From CAYOWQ01 sp964407695 (GTDB taxonomy: Bacteria; Planctomycetota; Phycisphaerae; Phycisphaerales; SM1A02), in NCBI GenBank assembly GCA_964407695.1, contig CAYOWQ010000004.1, forward strand, positions 62,001 through 126,000: a stretch of 64,000 bases of DNA, given 5' to 3'. A program made the position numbers and the translations under genes. Below, one piece after another: positions 53,826-62,885 of this stretch. Under the pieces are notes generated by a model, which searched no databases, had not been told where the DNA came from, and saw only the letters and a list, made by a program, of their open reading frames with translations. Each line of letters begins with the position of its first letter. The stretch's first letter is position 1.

Positions 53826-55325
53826 CTACCCGTGAATCAACCACTTCTGAAACAGCGCGGCCATTCCCAGAAACGTCAGGAACGATCCAGAATCAGTCAC
53901 CATGGTGAGGAAGATGGTGCTCGCAGTGGCCGGATCGGCCCCGAGCCGCCTCATCAGGATGGGAAGGCTGGTTCCGACGAAGCATCCCACGGTGAGGGCC
54001 GCGGTCATCGCCACCGCCGCCACAATACCCAGGCGCCAGCTTGCATCCCCGCGGAGCAGTTCAAAGACAGCCACCCCGCTTCCGACCAACAGCCCAGCCA
54101 GCGCCCCGTTGAAAAGACCGACAGTCAACTCGCGCCGGATCAACGGCCAGACACGTCCGGGGCGCACCTCATCCAAGACGATGCCGCGCAGCGTGACCGC
54201 CAAGGCCTGTTGGCCGGCATTGCCCGCCTGATTCGCTATCACCGGCATGAGCACGGCAAGGATTGCAAGCTCACCGATCAGAGAGTCAAACTGCAGTACG
54301 ACGAAGGCCGCCACCGAACTCGTCAGGAGGTTCACCAGCAGCCACGGCACGCGACCGCGGAATTTCTCCACCACCGATGAATACACCGCTTCATGCGCGC
54401 CGGCGCCCACCATGCGCTGCACGTCTTCGGTTTGTTCAGCACGAAGAATGTCGATGACGTCGTCAACAGTCACGATTCCCAGCAGGCGATGCTGATCGTC
54501 AACCACCGGAAGCGCGTAGTAGTTGTATCGGGCAAATTCCTTGGCCACCGCTTCCCGTTCGATATCCGGTGTGATGGCATCGACCTGCCGCCGCATGAGC
54601 GCTCCCACCGCATCGTTGGGCCGCGAAATCAGAAGACGCCTCAGGCTGATGATTCCGGTCAGAGTGCCTCGCTTGTCCACCACATAGGCGTGCTGGGCAT
54701 ACTCCGGCACCGGCGTGCGCCGAATCACCCGCGTTGCCTCCTCCACCGACATCGTGTCGCGAACCGCAAGGTGGCCGGTGGTCATCATGCCGCCCGCCGA
54801 TTGCGGGTCATAGTGCATGAGTTCGCGCAGGTTCCAGGCGCGCTGGGCCGACATCTTCTCCAGCAGTCGGGTGCGGTCGCCTTCCGGCAACGCTTGCAAG
54901 AGGTCGGTGGCATCGTCCGGAGCCATCGCCTCAAGCAGGCGGCCCGCATAGGTCACATCTTCGAGCAGCAGGTCTTCGATGACACTGACTGCCAGCGGTG
55001 TCGACATCTCGGCGATGGCATCGGCCGCCGCCTGAAGCTCCATCTCCTCCACAACCTCCGACGCTTCACCCTCAAGCGATTCAAGAGTTACCGCCGCGTC
55101 GGCCGATTCCTGCTGCTCGATGGCCTCGGCCAACACATCAGGTTCGGCCTCCTGCTCTATCAACTCGGCCACCCGGACGTCCTCTGCTGTCTCCTTCAAC
55201 GGGCTCTCAATCACCGTCTTTGTTGAAGACTCCATCCCATGCTGCAGCACGGGCGACTCGGGCACTCCTGCCGCCACGGACTCCATCGCGTCGAATTGAT
55301 CCGGCGTCTCCGGATCGGAGTTCAT
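53826..55325 (-). CDS. mgtE: Magnesium transporter MgtE
   Basis: 499 aa. An acidic N-terminal extension of about 85 residues (VIESPLKETAEDVRVAELIE) precedes the MgtE_N superhelical domain (LEAMAPDDATDLLQALPEGD), two CBS domains (GGMMTTGHLAVRDTMSVEEA; YYALPVVDDQHRLLGIVTVD) and five membrane helices (PVIANQAGNAGQQALAVTLR at the pore helix). MgtE is a Mg2+ channel gated by Mg2+ bound to the N and CBS domains. No M-box-like leader is visible. It is the first gene of the minus-strand block and divergent from the SpoU gene. Confidence 0.94.
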   Translation of the reverse strand: MNSDPETPDQFDAMESVAAGVPESPVLQHGMESSTKTVIESPLKETAEDVRVAELIEQEAEPDVLAEAIEQQESADAAVTLESLEGEASEVVEEMELQAAADAIAEMSTPLAVSVIEDLLLEDVTYAGRLLEAMAPDDATDLLQALPEGDRTRLLEKMSAQRAWNLRELMHYDPQSAGGMMTTGHLAVRDTMSVEEATRVIRRTPVPEYAQHAYVVDKRGTLTGIISLRRLLISRPNDAVGALMRRQVDAITPDIEREAVAKEFARYNYYALPVVDDQHRLLGIVTVDDVIDILRAEQTEDVQRMVGAGAHEAVYSSVVEKFRGRVPWLLVNLLTSSVAAFVVLQFDSLIGELAILAVLMPVIANQAGNAGQQALAVTLRGIVLDEVRPGRVWPLIRRELTVGLFNGALAGLLVGSGVAVFELLRGDASWRLGIVAAVAMTAALTVGCFVGTSLPILMRRLGADPATASTIFLTMVTDSGSFLTFLGMAALFQKWLIHG

Positions 55326-55377
55326 CGTGGAAGTCTAACCACGTCTTCTCAACGCGTCTGTCGAGTACGCTTCTCCT

Positions 55378-56184
55378 GTGCTGATTCCGATCGATGAACC
55401 CGACGATCCAAGACTCGAAGACTATCGGGCGATTCGAGATCGCGACCTGCTCGGCCGCAGAGACCTCTTCATCGGTGAACAGTTCCTGGTGGTCGAGAAA
55501 ATGCTCTCCCTGCCCGGAGTGACCCGATCAGTCCTTGCCCTTCCGCAGCACGCGTCGCGCCTCGCGGCCATTGCCCCCGAAGACATTCCGGTGTTCGTCG
55601 CTGAGATCGGCGTCCTTCAGCAGGTAGCCGGTTTTGACATTCATCGGGGTGTTCTTGCCGTCGGACACCGCCCCCCGGTCGACAACCTGACAATCGACCG
55701 CGCCCTTCCCAATCGGCCCGGGCCTCTCACCGTCCTGCTGTGCGAAGACATTCGAAACATCGACAACATGGGTCTGTTGTTCCGGAATGCCGCCGCCTTT
55801 GCAGTTGATTGCGTCATTCTCAGCCCGTCCTGCCATGATCCGCTCTATCGCAAGTGCCTGCGGGTTTCGATCGGACACGCGTTGACCGTCCCGTGGGCGC
55901 GGAGCGGTGATTGGCCCACCGACCTCGCACGGCTGCGATCCGACTGGAAACTCCATCTGGTGGGAACGTCGCTCGATCCGGGCACCGTCGCCTTGGAATC
56001 CCTGGAGCCGCCCCAGCGTGTCGGAATCCTCATGGGGTCGGAATATCACGGCCTCAGCCGCGTTGCACAGCAGGCATGCGACAGCCTCGTGCGGATTCGT
56101 ATGGCGTCCGGTGTCGATTCGCTCAACGTGGCCGTGGCGAGCGGAGTTTTCCTTGATCGGCTCAGCCGGGGGAGGCGGTCGTGA
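55378..56184 (+). CDS. SpoU/TrmH-family RNA 2'-O-methyltransferase
   Basis: 268 aa from GTG 55378. The C-terminal SPOUT domain shows the three family motifs: NIDNMGLLFRNAAAFAVDCV (motif 1 with N and R), GILMGSEYHGLSR (motif 2) and DSLNVAVASGVFLDRL (motif 3). The trefoil-knot fold binds S-adenosylmethionine and methylates a ribose 2'-OH in rRNA or tRNA. The target cannot be told from the sequence. The N-terminal substrate-binding domain is short. It is divergent from mgtE across about 50 bp. Confidence 0.93.
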   Translation: MLIPIDEPDDPRLEDYRAIRDRDLLGRRDLFIGEQFLVVEKMLSLPGVTRSVLALPQHASRLAAIAPEDIPVFVAEIGVLQQVAGFDIHRGVLAVGHRPPVDNLTIDRALPNRPGPLTVLLCEDIRNIDNMGLLFRNAAAFAVDCVILSPSCHDPLYRKCLRVSIGHALTVPWARSGDWPTDLARLRSDWKLHLVGTSLDPGTVALESLEPPQRVGILMGSEYHGLSRVAQQACDSLVRIRMASGVDSLNVAVASGVFLDRLSRGRRS

Positions 56185-56249
56185 GCCCCGGATCCCGATC
56201 CATCCTTGAAGCAAATGTCCCGAAGTGCCGATCTGAAGAGGTGCCCCAC

Positions 56250-57677
56250 ATGAGTCGAAGACTGCCGATCGTCCTCGCCATCGTCGCGGCGGGTACAGCC
56301 GCATCGTTTGCCTCCGGCCAGTCGGTCCCGGGTTCAGGCAGCGTCAAGGCCTGGGAGGAATCCCGCCAGGCACTTGAGAAACACAAGCGCTGGTACGTGC
56401 CGCCGCCCTATGAAGACGGTCGCCTGAGCGCCTGGGCCGAGGAATTCAAGCTCAGCGACGAAGCGCACTACGTGATCAACGCTGCCCGCCGGACCTATCG
56501 CGAGGCTGTGACCAAGCTCCAGCAATCCTCGATTCGCGAACTTGAGAGCGCCTGGGCCGGCGCCTTTCAGTACGAACCCATCCGCAAGGAAGTGATTCCC
56601 CGCCCGGGCGGCGAACTGCTTGACGTGCTCGACGAACGACCCAACATCATTCGAGGTTTCGAGGATGCCGAACGTCAGTTGTTCACCACCGCGATCAGCC
56701 TGGCCCCGCCGCAGGCGCTGGGAGCCCTGCGCAACCTTCGCCATGATCGCGCCTCGGAGTTGTATGAGTTGCCGACCCGCATCCCGGGTTCCGACGTCGA
56801 TCTCTCCGTCATCCTTCGATCAATGGAAGTGGACAGGGGCGTTGATCAGCGATTGACCGAACTCATCGAGGTGTATCGAACTCGACGTGAGGAACTCCTG
56901 AAGCAACGGCATGACCTCATGCAGGAACTGGAGCAATCGGCGGCATGGCTCCTGACCGATGTCGGCCCCGGCTGGCGCGACATTCTTCCCAAGGCCGAGC
57001 AGGTCGAAGTCGATCGCGATTTTGCTGACCTCGACCGCCGCCGCATGGCCACCGAGCTCCCGCTGCGGCGGCTTCTTCGTAATTCGCTGGAACTTCTCCT
57101 TCGCAACATGGCTCCGGAAACCGCCCGCAAGGTGCGCCTGAGCGTGCTCGATGAATCCAATCCCACGGTTTTTGACGACGAGCGGCAGTTTGATTCTCTG
57201 GCCACCGAGCTCATCCAGAGTGCCGCATCGCCCGAGCAACTCCGAAGCGCCATGCGCGAGGCCATCGATCGATCCGATCGCTTTCTCGGCGGCTTGGCGC
57301 TCAAGCAGGTCGATGCCACCGACCGCTATCTCTCACTGGTGTACGAAGCGCCGGACAATATCGTGGGTCGCCTGCAGGCCGAGGATGATGTGCTCCGGAT
57401 TCAGGCCGATCGACGCCGAATCCTTCGCGAAACCGCCACCCAGTTTGTCGCCTACCTGAGTGTGGAGGGGCGGCAGTCCGACGCCCGGCTGCAGCAGTAC
57501 TTGACCGACCTTGAGTCTCTCGAACGCGCTTCTGACGATCGCCGCGACGCCATTGCCGGCGCGATCGCCTATCTGACTGCTCCGCCTCCGGTGCCCGATT
57601 CCGCCACACCCGCGGCGGCCGGTTCATCACCCGAACCCCCCAGCGAGCCGCCGGCCGAAGGCTCAAACGAGCAATAG
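56250..57677 (+). CDS. Secreted helical protein, unknown
   Basis: 475 aa from ATG 56250 (AAGAGG upstream) with a signal peptide MSRRLPIVLAIVAAGTAASFASG. The open frame starts earlier but overlaps the preceding gene. The body is long, charged and helical (ELIEVYRTRREELLKQRHDL; LRIQADRRRILRETATQFVA) with a Pro/Ser-rich C-terminal tail. No motif or family recognised. A bidirectional hairpin follows 34 bp after the stop. It lies between the methyltransferase and tRNA-Gln. Confidence 0.68.
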   Translation: MSRRLPIVLAIVAAGTAASFASGQSVPGSGSVKAWEESRQALEKHKRWYVPPPYEDGRLSAWAEEFKLSDEAHYVINAARRTYREAVTKLQQSSIRELESAWAGAFQYEPIRKEVIPRPGGELLDVLDERPNIIRGFEDAERQLFTTAISLAPPQALGALRNLRHDRASELYELPTRIPGSDVDLSVILRSMEVDRGVDQRLTELIEVYRTRREELLKQRHDLMQELEQSAAWLLTDVGPGWRDILPKAEQVEVDRDFADLDRRRMATELPLRRLLRNSLELLLRNMAPETARKVRLSVLDESNPTVFDDERQFDSLATELIQSAASPEQLRSAMREAIDRSDRFLGGLALKQVDATDRYLSLVYEAPDNIVGRLQAEDDVLRIQADRRRILRETATQFVAYLSVEGRQSDARLQQYLTDLESLERASDDRRDAIAGAIAYLTAPPPVPDSATPAAAGSSPEPPSEPPAEGSNEQ

Positions 57678-57710
57678 CAATCGCAACGTCGCTTGATGGG
57701 GCAGCAACGA

Positions 57711-57737
57711 AAATGGCCGCATTGGCGGCCATTTCTC
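57711..57737. terminator. Bidirectional hairpin between secreted gene and tRNA-Gln
   Basis: Ten-base perfect stem AAATGGCCGC / GCGGCCATTT with loop ATTG. T-rich sequence follows on both strands (modestly), so it can end transcripts of the secreted gene (+) and of tRNA-Gln (-). Confidence 0.65.
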
Positions 57738-57773
57738 TCCTCTCACCTGCGGTGCAGCCCGAATTCGGGCCAA

Positions 57774-57844
57774 TTGGGGATGAAAGATTCGAACTTTCAC
57801 TAACTGATCCAGAGTCAGTCGTGCTACCGTTACACCAATCCCCA
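57774..57844 (-). tRNA. tRNA-Gln (CTG anticodon)
   Basis: 71 nt cloverleaf on the minus strand. Acceptor stem TGGGGAT / ATCCCCA, D-loop GTAACGGTAGC, anticodon stem ACTGA / TCAGT with loop CTCTGGA (anticodon CTG, codon CAG), T-arm GAAAG-TTCGAAT-CTTTC and discriminator A. The 3' CCA is not encoded. A palindrome GCCCGAATTCGGGC (57757-57770) follows closely, and then the hairpin at 57711-57737. Confidence 0.95.
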
Positions 57845-57890
57845 GCGTGAACCCGGTAGGGTATACCCTTTTCATCGGCCCGATCAACCT

Positions 57891-58322
57891 ATGGCGATTG
57901 ACCCGCCGAACCCAAACCTTGCCGATGCTACGTTCGGCTCTCCAATCCGACTCCGATGGCTCAGCGGACAGTACCGGGTCTGCCGCCTGGGTCCGCACGA
58001 TTCCATACCGGATTGGGCTTTGAAGCCGGCGCTGTTTCTTTCCATCAGCCGCACGGCGGAGGAACTGTCAATCGTCGCCGAGGCGGCCCACGTGCCGCCA
58101 GAGGTCCGGTCCGAAGGACCGTTTGCGGCGATGGCGGTTGTCGGACCGATTGATTTCGGGGTCGTCGGCCTGCTGGCTCGGCTCACGGCCGTGCTCGCAG
58201 AGGCCCGGATACCTGTCCTGGCCAACTCGACATTTGACACGGATATCCTGCTGGTGGGGGCTGAACACCAACGTGCCACCCAACAGGCCATCCATGAGCG
58301 ACGTGCGGCGAGCTGGGAGTAG
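57891..58322 (+). CDS. ACT-domain (CASTOR/DUF2241-like) protein
   Basis: 143 aa. The family phrases are LSGQYRVCRLGPHDSIPDWA, LFLSISRTAEELSIVAEAAH, MAVVGPIDFGVVGLLARLTA and LAEARIPVLANSTFDTDILL. These are tandem ACT-like modules that sense amino acids in relatives. No enzymatic domain is attached. It starts 47 bp after the tRNA-Gln 5' end, divergently, and the next gene overlaps its stop region. Confidence 0.85.
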   Translation: MAIDPPNPNLADATFGSPIRLRWLSGQYRVCRLGPHDSIPDWALKPALFLSISRTAEELSIVAEAAHVPPEVRSEGPFAAMAVVGPIDFGVVGLLARLTAVLAEARIPVLANSTFDTDILLVGAEHQRATQQAIHERRAASWE

Positions 58323-58323
58323 T

Positions 58324-59238
58324 GTGGGCGAGTCGAAAGACTCCGTGATCATCCTTCGCAGTCCGTTAATGAGTTGGTTGCATCACTATGTGGTGATTGG
58401 ATTCCTGTCGCTAATCCTTGCTGGTGGCGCGGCCGGCGGAATGTTCTTTGCGATCAACAAATTCAGGTCGTTCGCCGACCCGGGACCGGCTGAGATCATC
58501 GGGGTAGCCCTGGGTGCCATCGTCGTAGCTCCCTTCTGTTGGTACCTTTGCCGACGCTTTCTTCGTCGTTGTTGGATCATCGACGATGAAGGAATTCTCG
58601 CTGGAGGGGGTGGGTTTCGGCGACGGGTCAAATTCGAAGACATCGTTCTTGTCCGCAGCGACGGTACCCAGGTAACTCTCGACGTGAGATGGCAGCGCAA
58701 GGAGTCGCTAGTCCCTGGATGGAACGATCAGAGCTTTGCACTTGAGACCATTGCATCGCTTTCACAGAAGGCTGCTTCCATCAATATCCTTGGTCAGGTG
58801 GCCCTGCCTGCTGATCCAGAGAAACGACAGGAAGTACAACAAGCAGTCACTTCGGAATCGTCACGCCGGAAGCGGCGAGCGATCATTTCGCTGGTCGTCA
58901 CCGTTGCGCTTCTCCTGATCACCTTCTTCGCAGCTCGGTCTGCCTCAAGTGGATTTCGATGGTTTGCGTTCGTCCAACTTTTGGTCTTCATCCTGCTTGC
59001 GGTGCTCCTCCTCCTTGCAGGATTCGCATTTCAACGAGCTCGTGCATCCCATGCAGCAATGATCGCGCAAGGCAGGTTGCCGCCGATGGACCCCGAATTG
59101 GACGTTGAGTTTCCAGTCTTCGTGCTGGTCTGGCCGCGCTTCGTGATCGTGCGGGCACCTCGGTCGAACCTTGAAGACGGCCGCGCCCCAATCATGGGTT
59201 TCGCCGTTCGGCTACGCCCTAACCGGCCGCCCGACTAA
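58324..59238 (+). CDS. Four-helix membrane protein, unknown
   Basis: 304 aa from GTG 58324 (GGGAG four bases upstream of it); ATG 58369 is an alternative and gives 289 aa. Membrane segments: VIGFLSLILAGGAAGGMFFA, IIGVALGAIVVAPFCWYL, IISLVVTVALLLITFFAA and VFILLAVLLLLAGFAF. A short beta segment between them (CWIIDDEGILAGGGGFRRRV) resembles a membrane-associated PH-like domain. Codon use appears more relaxed and less GC-biased at third positions than its neighbours, so it may be a recent arrival. The end overlaps the convergent asd gene by 27 bp. Confidence 0.7.
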   Translation: MGESKDSVIILRSPLMSWLHHYVVIGFLSLILAGGAAGGMFFAINKFRSFADPGPAEIIGVALGAIVVAPFCWYLCRRFLRRCWIIDDEGILAGGGGFRRRVKFEDIVLVRSDGTQVTLDVRWQRKESLVPGWNDQSFALETIASLSQKAASINILGQVALPADPEKRQEVQQAVTSESSRRKRRAIISLVVTVALLLITFFAARSASSGFRWFAFVQLLVFILLAVLLLLAGFAFQRARASHAAMIAQGRLPPMDPELDVEFPVFVLVWPRFVIVRAPRSNLEDGRAPIMGFAVRLRPNRPPD

Positions 59239-60249
59239 CCGCTCCGCAATCTGCACCGCATTGAGCGCTGCCCCCTTGCGCAACTGATCGCCCGCCACAA
59301 ACAATTCCAGCCCCATGCCGGGGGCCTGGCTCATATCTTCTCGAATGCGGCCGACAAGCACATCATCGCCTCCGGATGCAAGGATTGGTTCGGGGAAACG
59401 ATTGCCGGCTCGATCATCCACCACCTTCACTCCCGGCGCCTTCTTCAGAATTTCTCGTGCCTGTGCTTCCGAAAGCGGCTTCTTCAACGTGAGATTGATG
59501 GCCTCGCTGTGCGATCGAAGCACCGGCACGCGAACGCACGTGGCGGTGATGCGCACGGAATCATCGCCCCACATCTTTCGCGTTTCCTTCAGCAACTTCA
59601 TCTCTTCTTCGTTGTAGCCGTTGGGGCCGATGGTCGTGTTGTGGCTGAAGAGATTGAAGAGGTATTGTCGGCCGAAGATGGTGGTGTCCAACGCCTTGCC
59701 GGCGCTCCAGTCGCGCGCCTGCTGCTCCAGCTCGGCCATGGCCGCAGCCCCGGCGCCGCTGGCCGCCTGATAGGTACTCACGACCATGCGCTCGACACCC
59801 ACCGCCCGATGAATCGGCGTCACCGCGACCAGCGCGATGATCGTGGAACAATTGGGATTGGCGATGATGCACGGCTCTTCGAGTTCATCGAGGATGTCGC
59901 CGTTCACCTCCGGCGTCACCAGCGGAACTCCCGGCTCCATGCGGAAACACGACGAGTTGTCGACCACCCACGCTCCTGCCTGGACCGCGATCGGCGCAAA
60001 CTGCTTGCTGATCGATTTCCCGGCAGAAAAGAGCGCGATATCAACCCCGTCGAACGAGTCCTCTGTGAGTTCCTCCACCTCGAGCGAAGTGCCGTTGAAC
60101 TGAATGGTCGACCCGGCGGAGCGCTTGGATGCCAGAAGCCGCATCGAACGGTGCGGAAACCGCCTCTGGGCAAGCACATCGAGAAACTCCCTGCCGACGG
60201 CGCCGGTAGCGCCGACAATGGCAAGGCTGGGTTGATCGGGCAACGTCAT
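59212..60249 (-). CDS. asd: Aspartate-semialdehyde dehydrogenase
   Basis: 345 aa, normal length. Asd reduces aspartyl phosphate to the semialdehyde with NADPH, feeding lysine, threonine and methionine (and diaminopimelate) synthesis. Motifs: nucleotide-binding VGATGAVGREFL, the active-site Cys C134 in IIANPNCSTIIAL, substrate region STYQAASGAGAAAM, and VRVPVLRSHSEAINLTL with the conserved His. The ATG at 60249 has AAGGACC upstream; earlier in-frame starts add a non-homologous tail. The stop overlaps the gene at 58324-59238. Confidence 0.96.
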   Translation of the reverse strand: MTLPDQPSLAIVGATGAVGREFLDVLAQRRFPHRSMRLLASKRSAGSTIQFNGTSLEVEELTEDSFDGVDIALFSAGKSISKQFAPIAVQAGAWVVDNSSCFRMEPGVPLVTPEVNGDILDELEEPCIIANPNCSTIIALVAVTPIHRAVGVERMVVSTYQAASGAGAAAMAELEQQARDWSAGKALDTTIFGRQYLFNLFSHNTTIGPNGYNEEEMKLLKETRKMWGDDSVRITATCVRVPVLRSHSEAINLTLKKPLSEAQAREILKKAPGVKVVDDRAGNRFPEPILASGGDDVLVGRIREDMSQAPGMGLELFVAGDQLRKGAALNAVQIAERLVGRPVRA

Positions 60250-60387
60250 GGAATGGTCCTTCGCCGTGGGGCCAAAGCCATGATGGTAGGCGGCGACCCC
60301 AATCGCATGACGCGTCTGATCAGAGACTCCTGCCACCCCACAGTGAGAGACCTGGAGAGCGGGTCCTCCCCGACCTGCGTTCTCGCC

Positions 60388-61830
60388 TCAGCCGCGTCCA
60401 CCCTCTATGTAGTCGACGAGGTCGTCGGGATCATCGTCCCGCTCTGTCGTGTCGACCACATAATCGGCCCGCGGCTCAGATTCCACTGCGCCTTCGGCAG
60501 TGCCGCTCATCTGCGGCCAGGCCAGGTCTTCGTCGTCGGCCTCAACCTCACCGGCAACAGCACAATCCTCGGCCGGCAGGTTCTCGGGATTAACTTTCGA
60601 TTCCGCCGCATCATCGTCAGCTTGCGCCGGCTGGGGTAACCCGAGCGCTGGGGCCGACTCCTGACCAAGGGCATCCGGCTTCAGATCGAACAGGAGTGGC
60701 TCTGCGCTGACGCTGGCCGGAAGATTCTCCGCCGCTGGTGCGTCCTCTTCGGTCCGCCCGCACTCGGGATCTTCGATTTCCGATTCCGGTTCCCAGGCTT
60801 CTGAGTCTTCGACCTCGTCTGGAACCATCGCACCCCAGGCGTCTTCACTCTCCTCCAGATCCTCTTCATCATCTTCGTCGTCGTCGCATTCTTCAGATTC
60901 GAGAGCCGCCAGCTCCGATTCCGATTCCCAAGCCCCCGAATCCTCGACCTCGCCCGGACCCATCATGCCCTGAGCGACTCCTGATTCAACCTCTACTTCA
61001 TCTGGATCGTCGTCGGATTCGATGTCCTCCAGCTCTAGGTCTGACTCCAAGGATTCCGATTCAACCTCGACGCCGAGTCCCTCTGTGTCGTCAATCGACT
61101 GCTCGCCACCGTCGTCATTGGCCTCGCGATCCAGCAACTCGTTGGCCTCGCGAAGGCTGAGCGCTGGCTCGTCGTCGTCGCCCACCACCTCCACATCCAC
61201 AACACCTGCTGATTGGTTATCGGACCACTCAGCATCCTGCAATCCAATGGAATCGTCTGCCTCCGAATTCACAGTGGCGGTCAACAGTCCGGCCACAGAC
61301 ATCGACTCAACCTCCGCCGGCGGCAGCGCGAGCTGGCGGCGCCTCGACGCCCTTGTTGGCAATCCGGGGCCAAGCATCAATCCGGCAAAGACCGATAACG
61401 CGCCTCCAGCCAGCAGCCACAGCCGCCGCGGGCCAAGCGCAAGGCGGGTCAAGAGCGTGTCCGGAAATGGCTCGGGCTCAGAGGCCTTGAAATCGACGGT
61501 AGCCTCAATCCAGTCCGTAACCCCGGCGTCCAGCGTCTCAGAGACGAGCACGGCCGTGCTGCCCTTCGGCATGAGATTGAGTTGGCTGGCCGCCAGGCGG
61601 CGGACCAACGTTGGTTCGTGTTCGTCGAGGTCCTCCATGAATGCCGCGTAGGCCCGCAGTCGTTGGAACGACTCGGATTCCCGGTCGTGAACCACGCGCA
61701 GCTGGTCGCGCAATTCATGCAGATCTCGCTGCATCGGCACAAGGGCACCGGAGATAAGCAATCCCAGCCCGGACAGAACGAACAGCCAGCCGGGGTCAAC
61801 CGAGAACAATGGTTTGCTGATCAGCCTCAA
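60388..61830 (-). CDS. Membrane protein with long acidic repeat tail, unknown
   Basis: 480 aa from TTG 61830. Two membrane helices (WLFVLSGLGLLISGALVP; WLLAGGALSVFAGLMLGPG) bracket an about 80-residue periplasmic coiled region. After the second helix follow about 300 residues extremely rich in Glu/Asp (e.g. EECDDDEDDEEDLEESEDAW). An internal repeat is visible: GEVEDSGAWESESE near residue 285 and DEVEDSEAWEPESE near residue 331. No known family. It is divergent from the PilZ gene across about 125 bp. The start codon and upstream ribosome site are not strong. Confidence 0.65.
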   Translation of the reverse strand: MRLISKPLFSVDPGWLFVLSGLGLLISGALVPMQRDLHELRDQLRVVHDRESESFQRLRAYAAFMEDLDEHEPTLVRRLAASQLNLMPKGSTAVLVSETLDAGVTDWIEATVDFKASEPEPFPDTLLTRLALGPRRLWLLAGGALSVFAGLMLGPGLPTRASRRRQLALPPAEVESMSVAGLLTATVNSEADDSIGLQDAEWSDNQSAGVVDVEVVGDDDEPALSLREANELLDREANDDGGEQSIDDTEGLGVEVESESLESDLELEDIESDDDPDEVEVESGVAQGMMGPGEVEDSGAWESESELAALESEECDDDEDDEEDLEESEDAWGAMVPDEVEDSEAWEPESEIEDPECGRTEEDAPAAENLPASVSAEPLLFDLKPDALGQESAPALGLPQPAQADDDAAESKVNPENLPAEDCAVAGEVEADDEDLAWPQMSGTAEGAVESEPRADYVVDTTERDDDPDDLVDYIEGGRG

Positions 61831-61954
61831 GACCGGGAATTATCGGCGTCCGCTTCGATCGGCATGGAATCTTCCAGAGCGGACCCCCCCGTCGTCGGGG
61901 TTTCCGCGGGCGAACGGCCTCAAGTTCGGATGTTTTTGGGCCGATTGCACTGGC

Positions 61955-62308
61955 ATGCGCTTTGATCCACAAGCCGGCGTCGTCAAGCTGGACAGCAAGG
62001 ATGCGGATCGCCGCAATCGTGGCAGACTTCCGCAGGAGTCGCTGGAGAGCGACCTGGGCCCGGTGCTTGACCTTTCCGGCGGCGGTATGCGTGTGGCGAC
62101 GCGCAAGGCCCAGAAGAAGGGCGAGGAACTCACGGTGGTTCTTAAGGAAGGAAGCTCCCGAGTGGCCCTTCGCGCCCGCGTTGCCTGGGTCAAGAAAGCC
62201 GGTATGTTCAAGCACGAGATCGGGCTCGAATTTCTGAACCTCTCTCCTGAGTTGGTTCGGGAGCTAACCCGAATCTGCACCAATTGCCGGATGCGCCGGG
62301 TCTGCTGA
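61955..62308 (+). CDS. PilZ-domain protein
   Basis: 117 aa. A single PilZ domain: DADRRNRGRLPQES provides the RxxxR motif and LDLSGGGMRVATRK the DxSxxG motif, both needed for cyclic-di-GMP binding. It may be a c-di-GMP effector with its partner elsewhere. ATG 61955 was chosen because homologues begin about here; the open frame starts 141 bases earlier. A Cys-rich end (ICTNCRMRRVC) is unusual and may bind a metal. It overlaps the convergent SRPBCC gene by 45 bp. Confidence 0.85.
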   Translation: MRFDPQAGVVKLDSKDADRRNRGRLPQESLESDLGPVLDLSGGGMRVATRKAQKKGEELTVVLKEGSSRVALRARVAWVKKAGMFKHEIGLEFLNLSPELVRELTRICTNCRMRRVC

Positions 62309-62878
62309 CCGCCAGCTCAGCCATCGCTTGAGCACCGACCGTCGAAACTCAAAAATCCTGCGAACGTCGGGCGCGATGATGGACCGCCGAAGCCATGGCT
62401 CGCCAGGAAAGCATGGGCCGGCAAATTCGACTTCGTCCACCATTCTGGTTCCGCGCGGATTGGGTTCGAAAATGTGCCGATGCCGCCACAGGCGATAGGG
62501 TCCCCGAACCTGTTCATCCACAAACTCGAACGGAGGATTCCATCGGGAGATACATGTTCTCCAACGGATCGGGACGCCGCGCCACCGGAGACGATAGTCA
62601 AGTATGGCGCCCTCCATCAGGCTGAATGGCTTTGGGGTCAGGATGCGAAACCGCAACCACGGCGGTGTAATCCGTTCCAGATTCCATGCGTCGGCAAAGA
62701 AGGGGAAGACCTCCTCAACACTCGCCGGGAGGTGCTGGACTCCGGTCAGTCGGCTCGCCGCAGGAGAATGGCTGATGGTCAGTAAATCCGCGATCACCCC
62801 CTCAGGTTCGTCGGGCTTATTGAGCGGTTTCACGCATGTTCCGGTGCTTGACCGGCGAAACCCCTCAGCTATCCTCAT
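62264..62878 (-). CDS. SRPBCC (START-fold) ligand-binding protein
   Basis: 204 aa. The helix-grip fold is recognised by LPASVEEVFPFFADAWNLER followed by ITPPWLRF, then ILDYRLRWRGVPIRWRTCIS, FEFVDEQVRGPYRLWRHRH, and TRMVDEVEFAGP. Relatives are cyclases, aromatases or lipid-binding proteins. The ATG at 62878 has no clear ribosome site; in-frame GTG codons at 62833 and 62797 are alternatives. It is divergent from the tRNA-Glu gene. Confidence 0.82.
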   Translation of the reverse strand: MRIAEGFRRSSTGTCVKPLNKPDEPEGVIADLLTISHSPAASRLTGVQHLPASVEEVFPFFADAWNLERITPPWLRFRILTPKPFSLMEGAILDYRLRWRGVPIRWRTCISRWNPPFEFVDEQVRGPYRLWRHRHIFEPNPRGTRMVDEVEFAGPCFPGEPWLRRSIIAPDVRRIFEFRRSVLKRWLSWRSADPAHPAIGADSG

Positions 62879-62885
62879 CCCTCTG

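Noticed and set aside
55326..55377. Mg2+-sensing riboswitch before mgtE
   Set aside because: The gap to the divergent gene is only about 50 bp, far too short for an M-box, and no such structure is seen.
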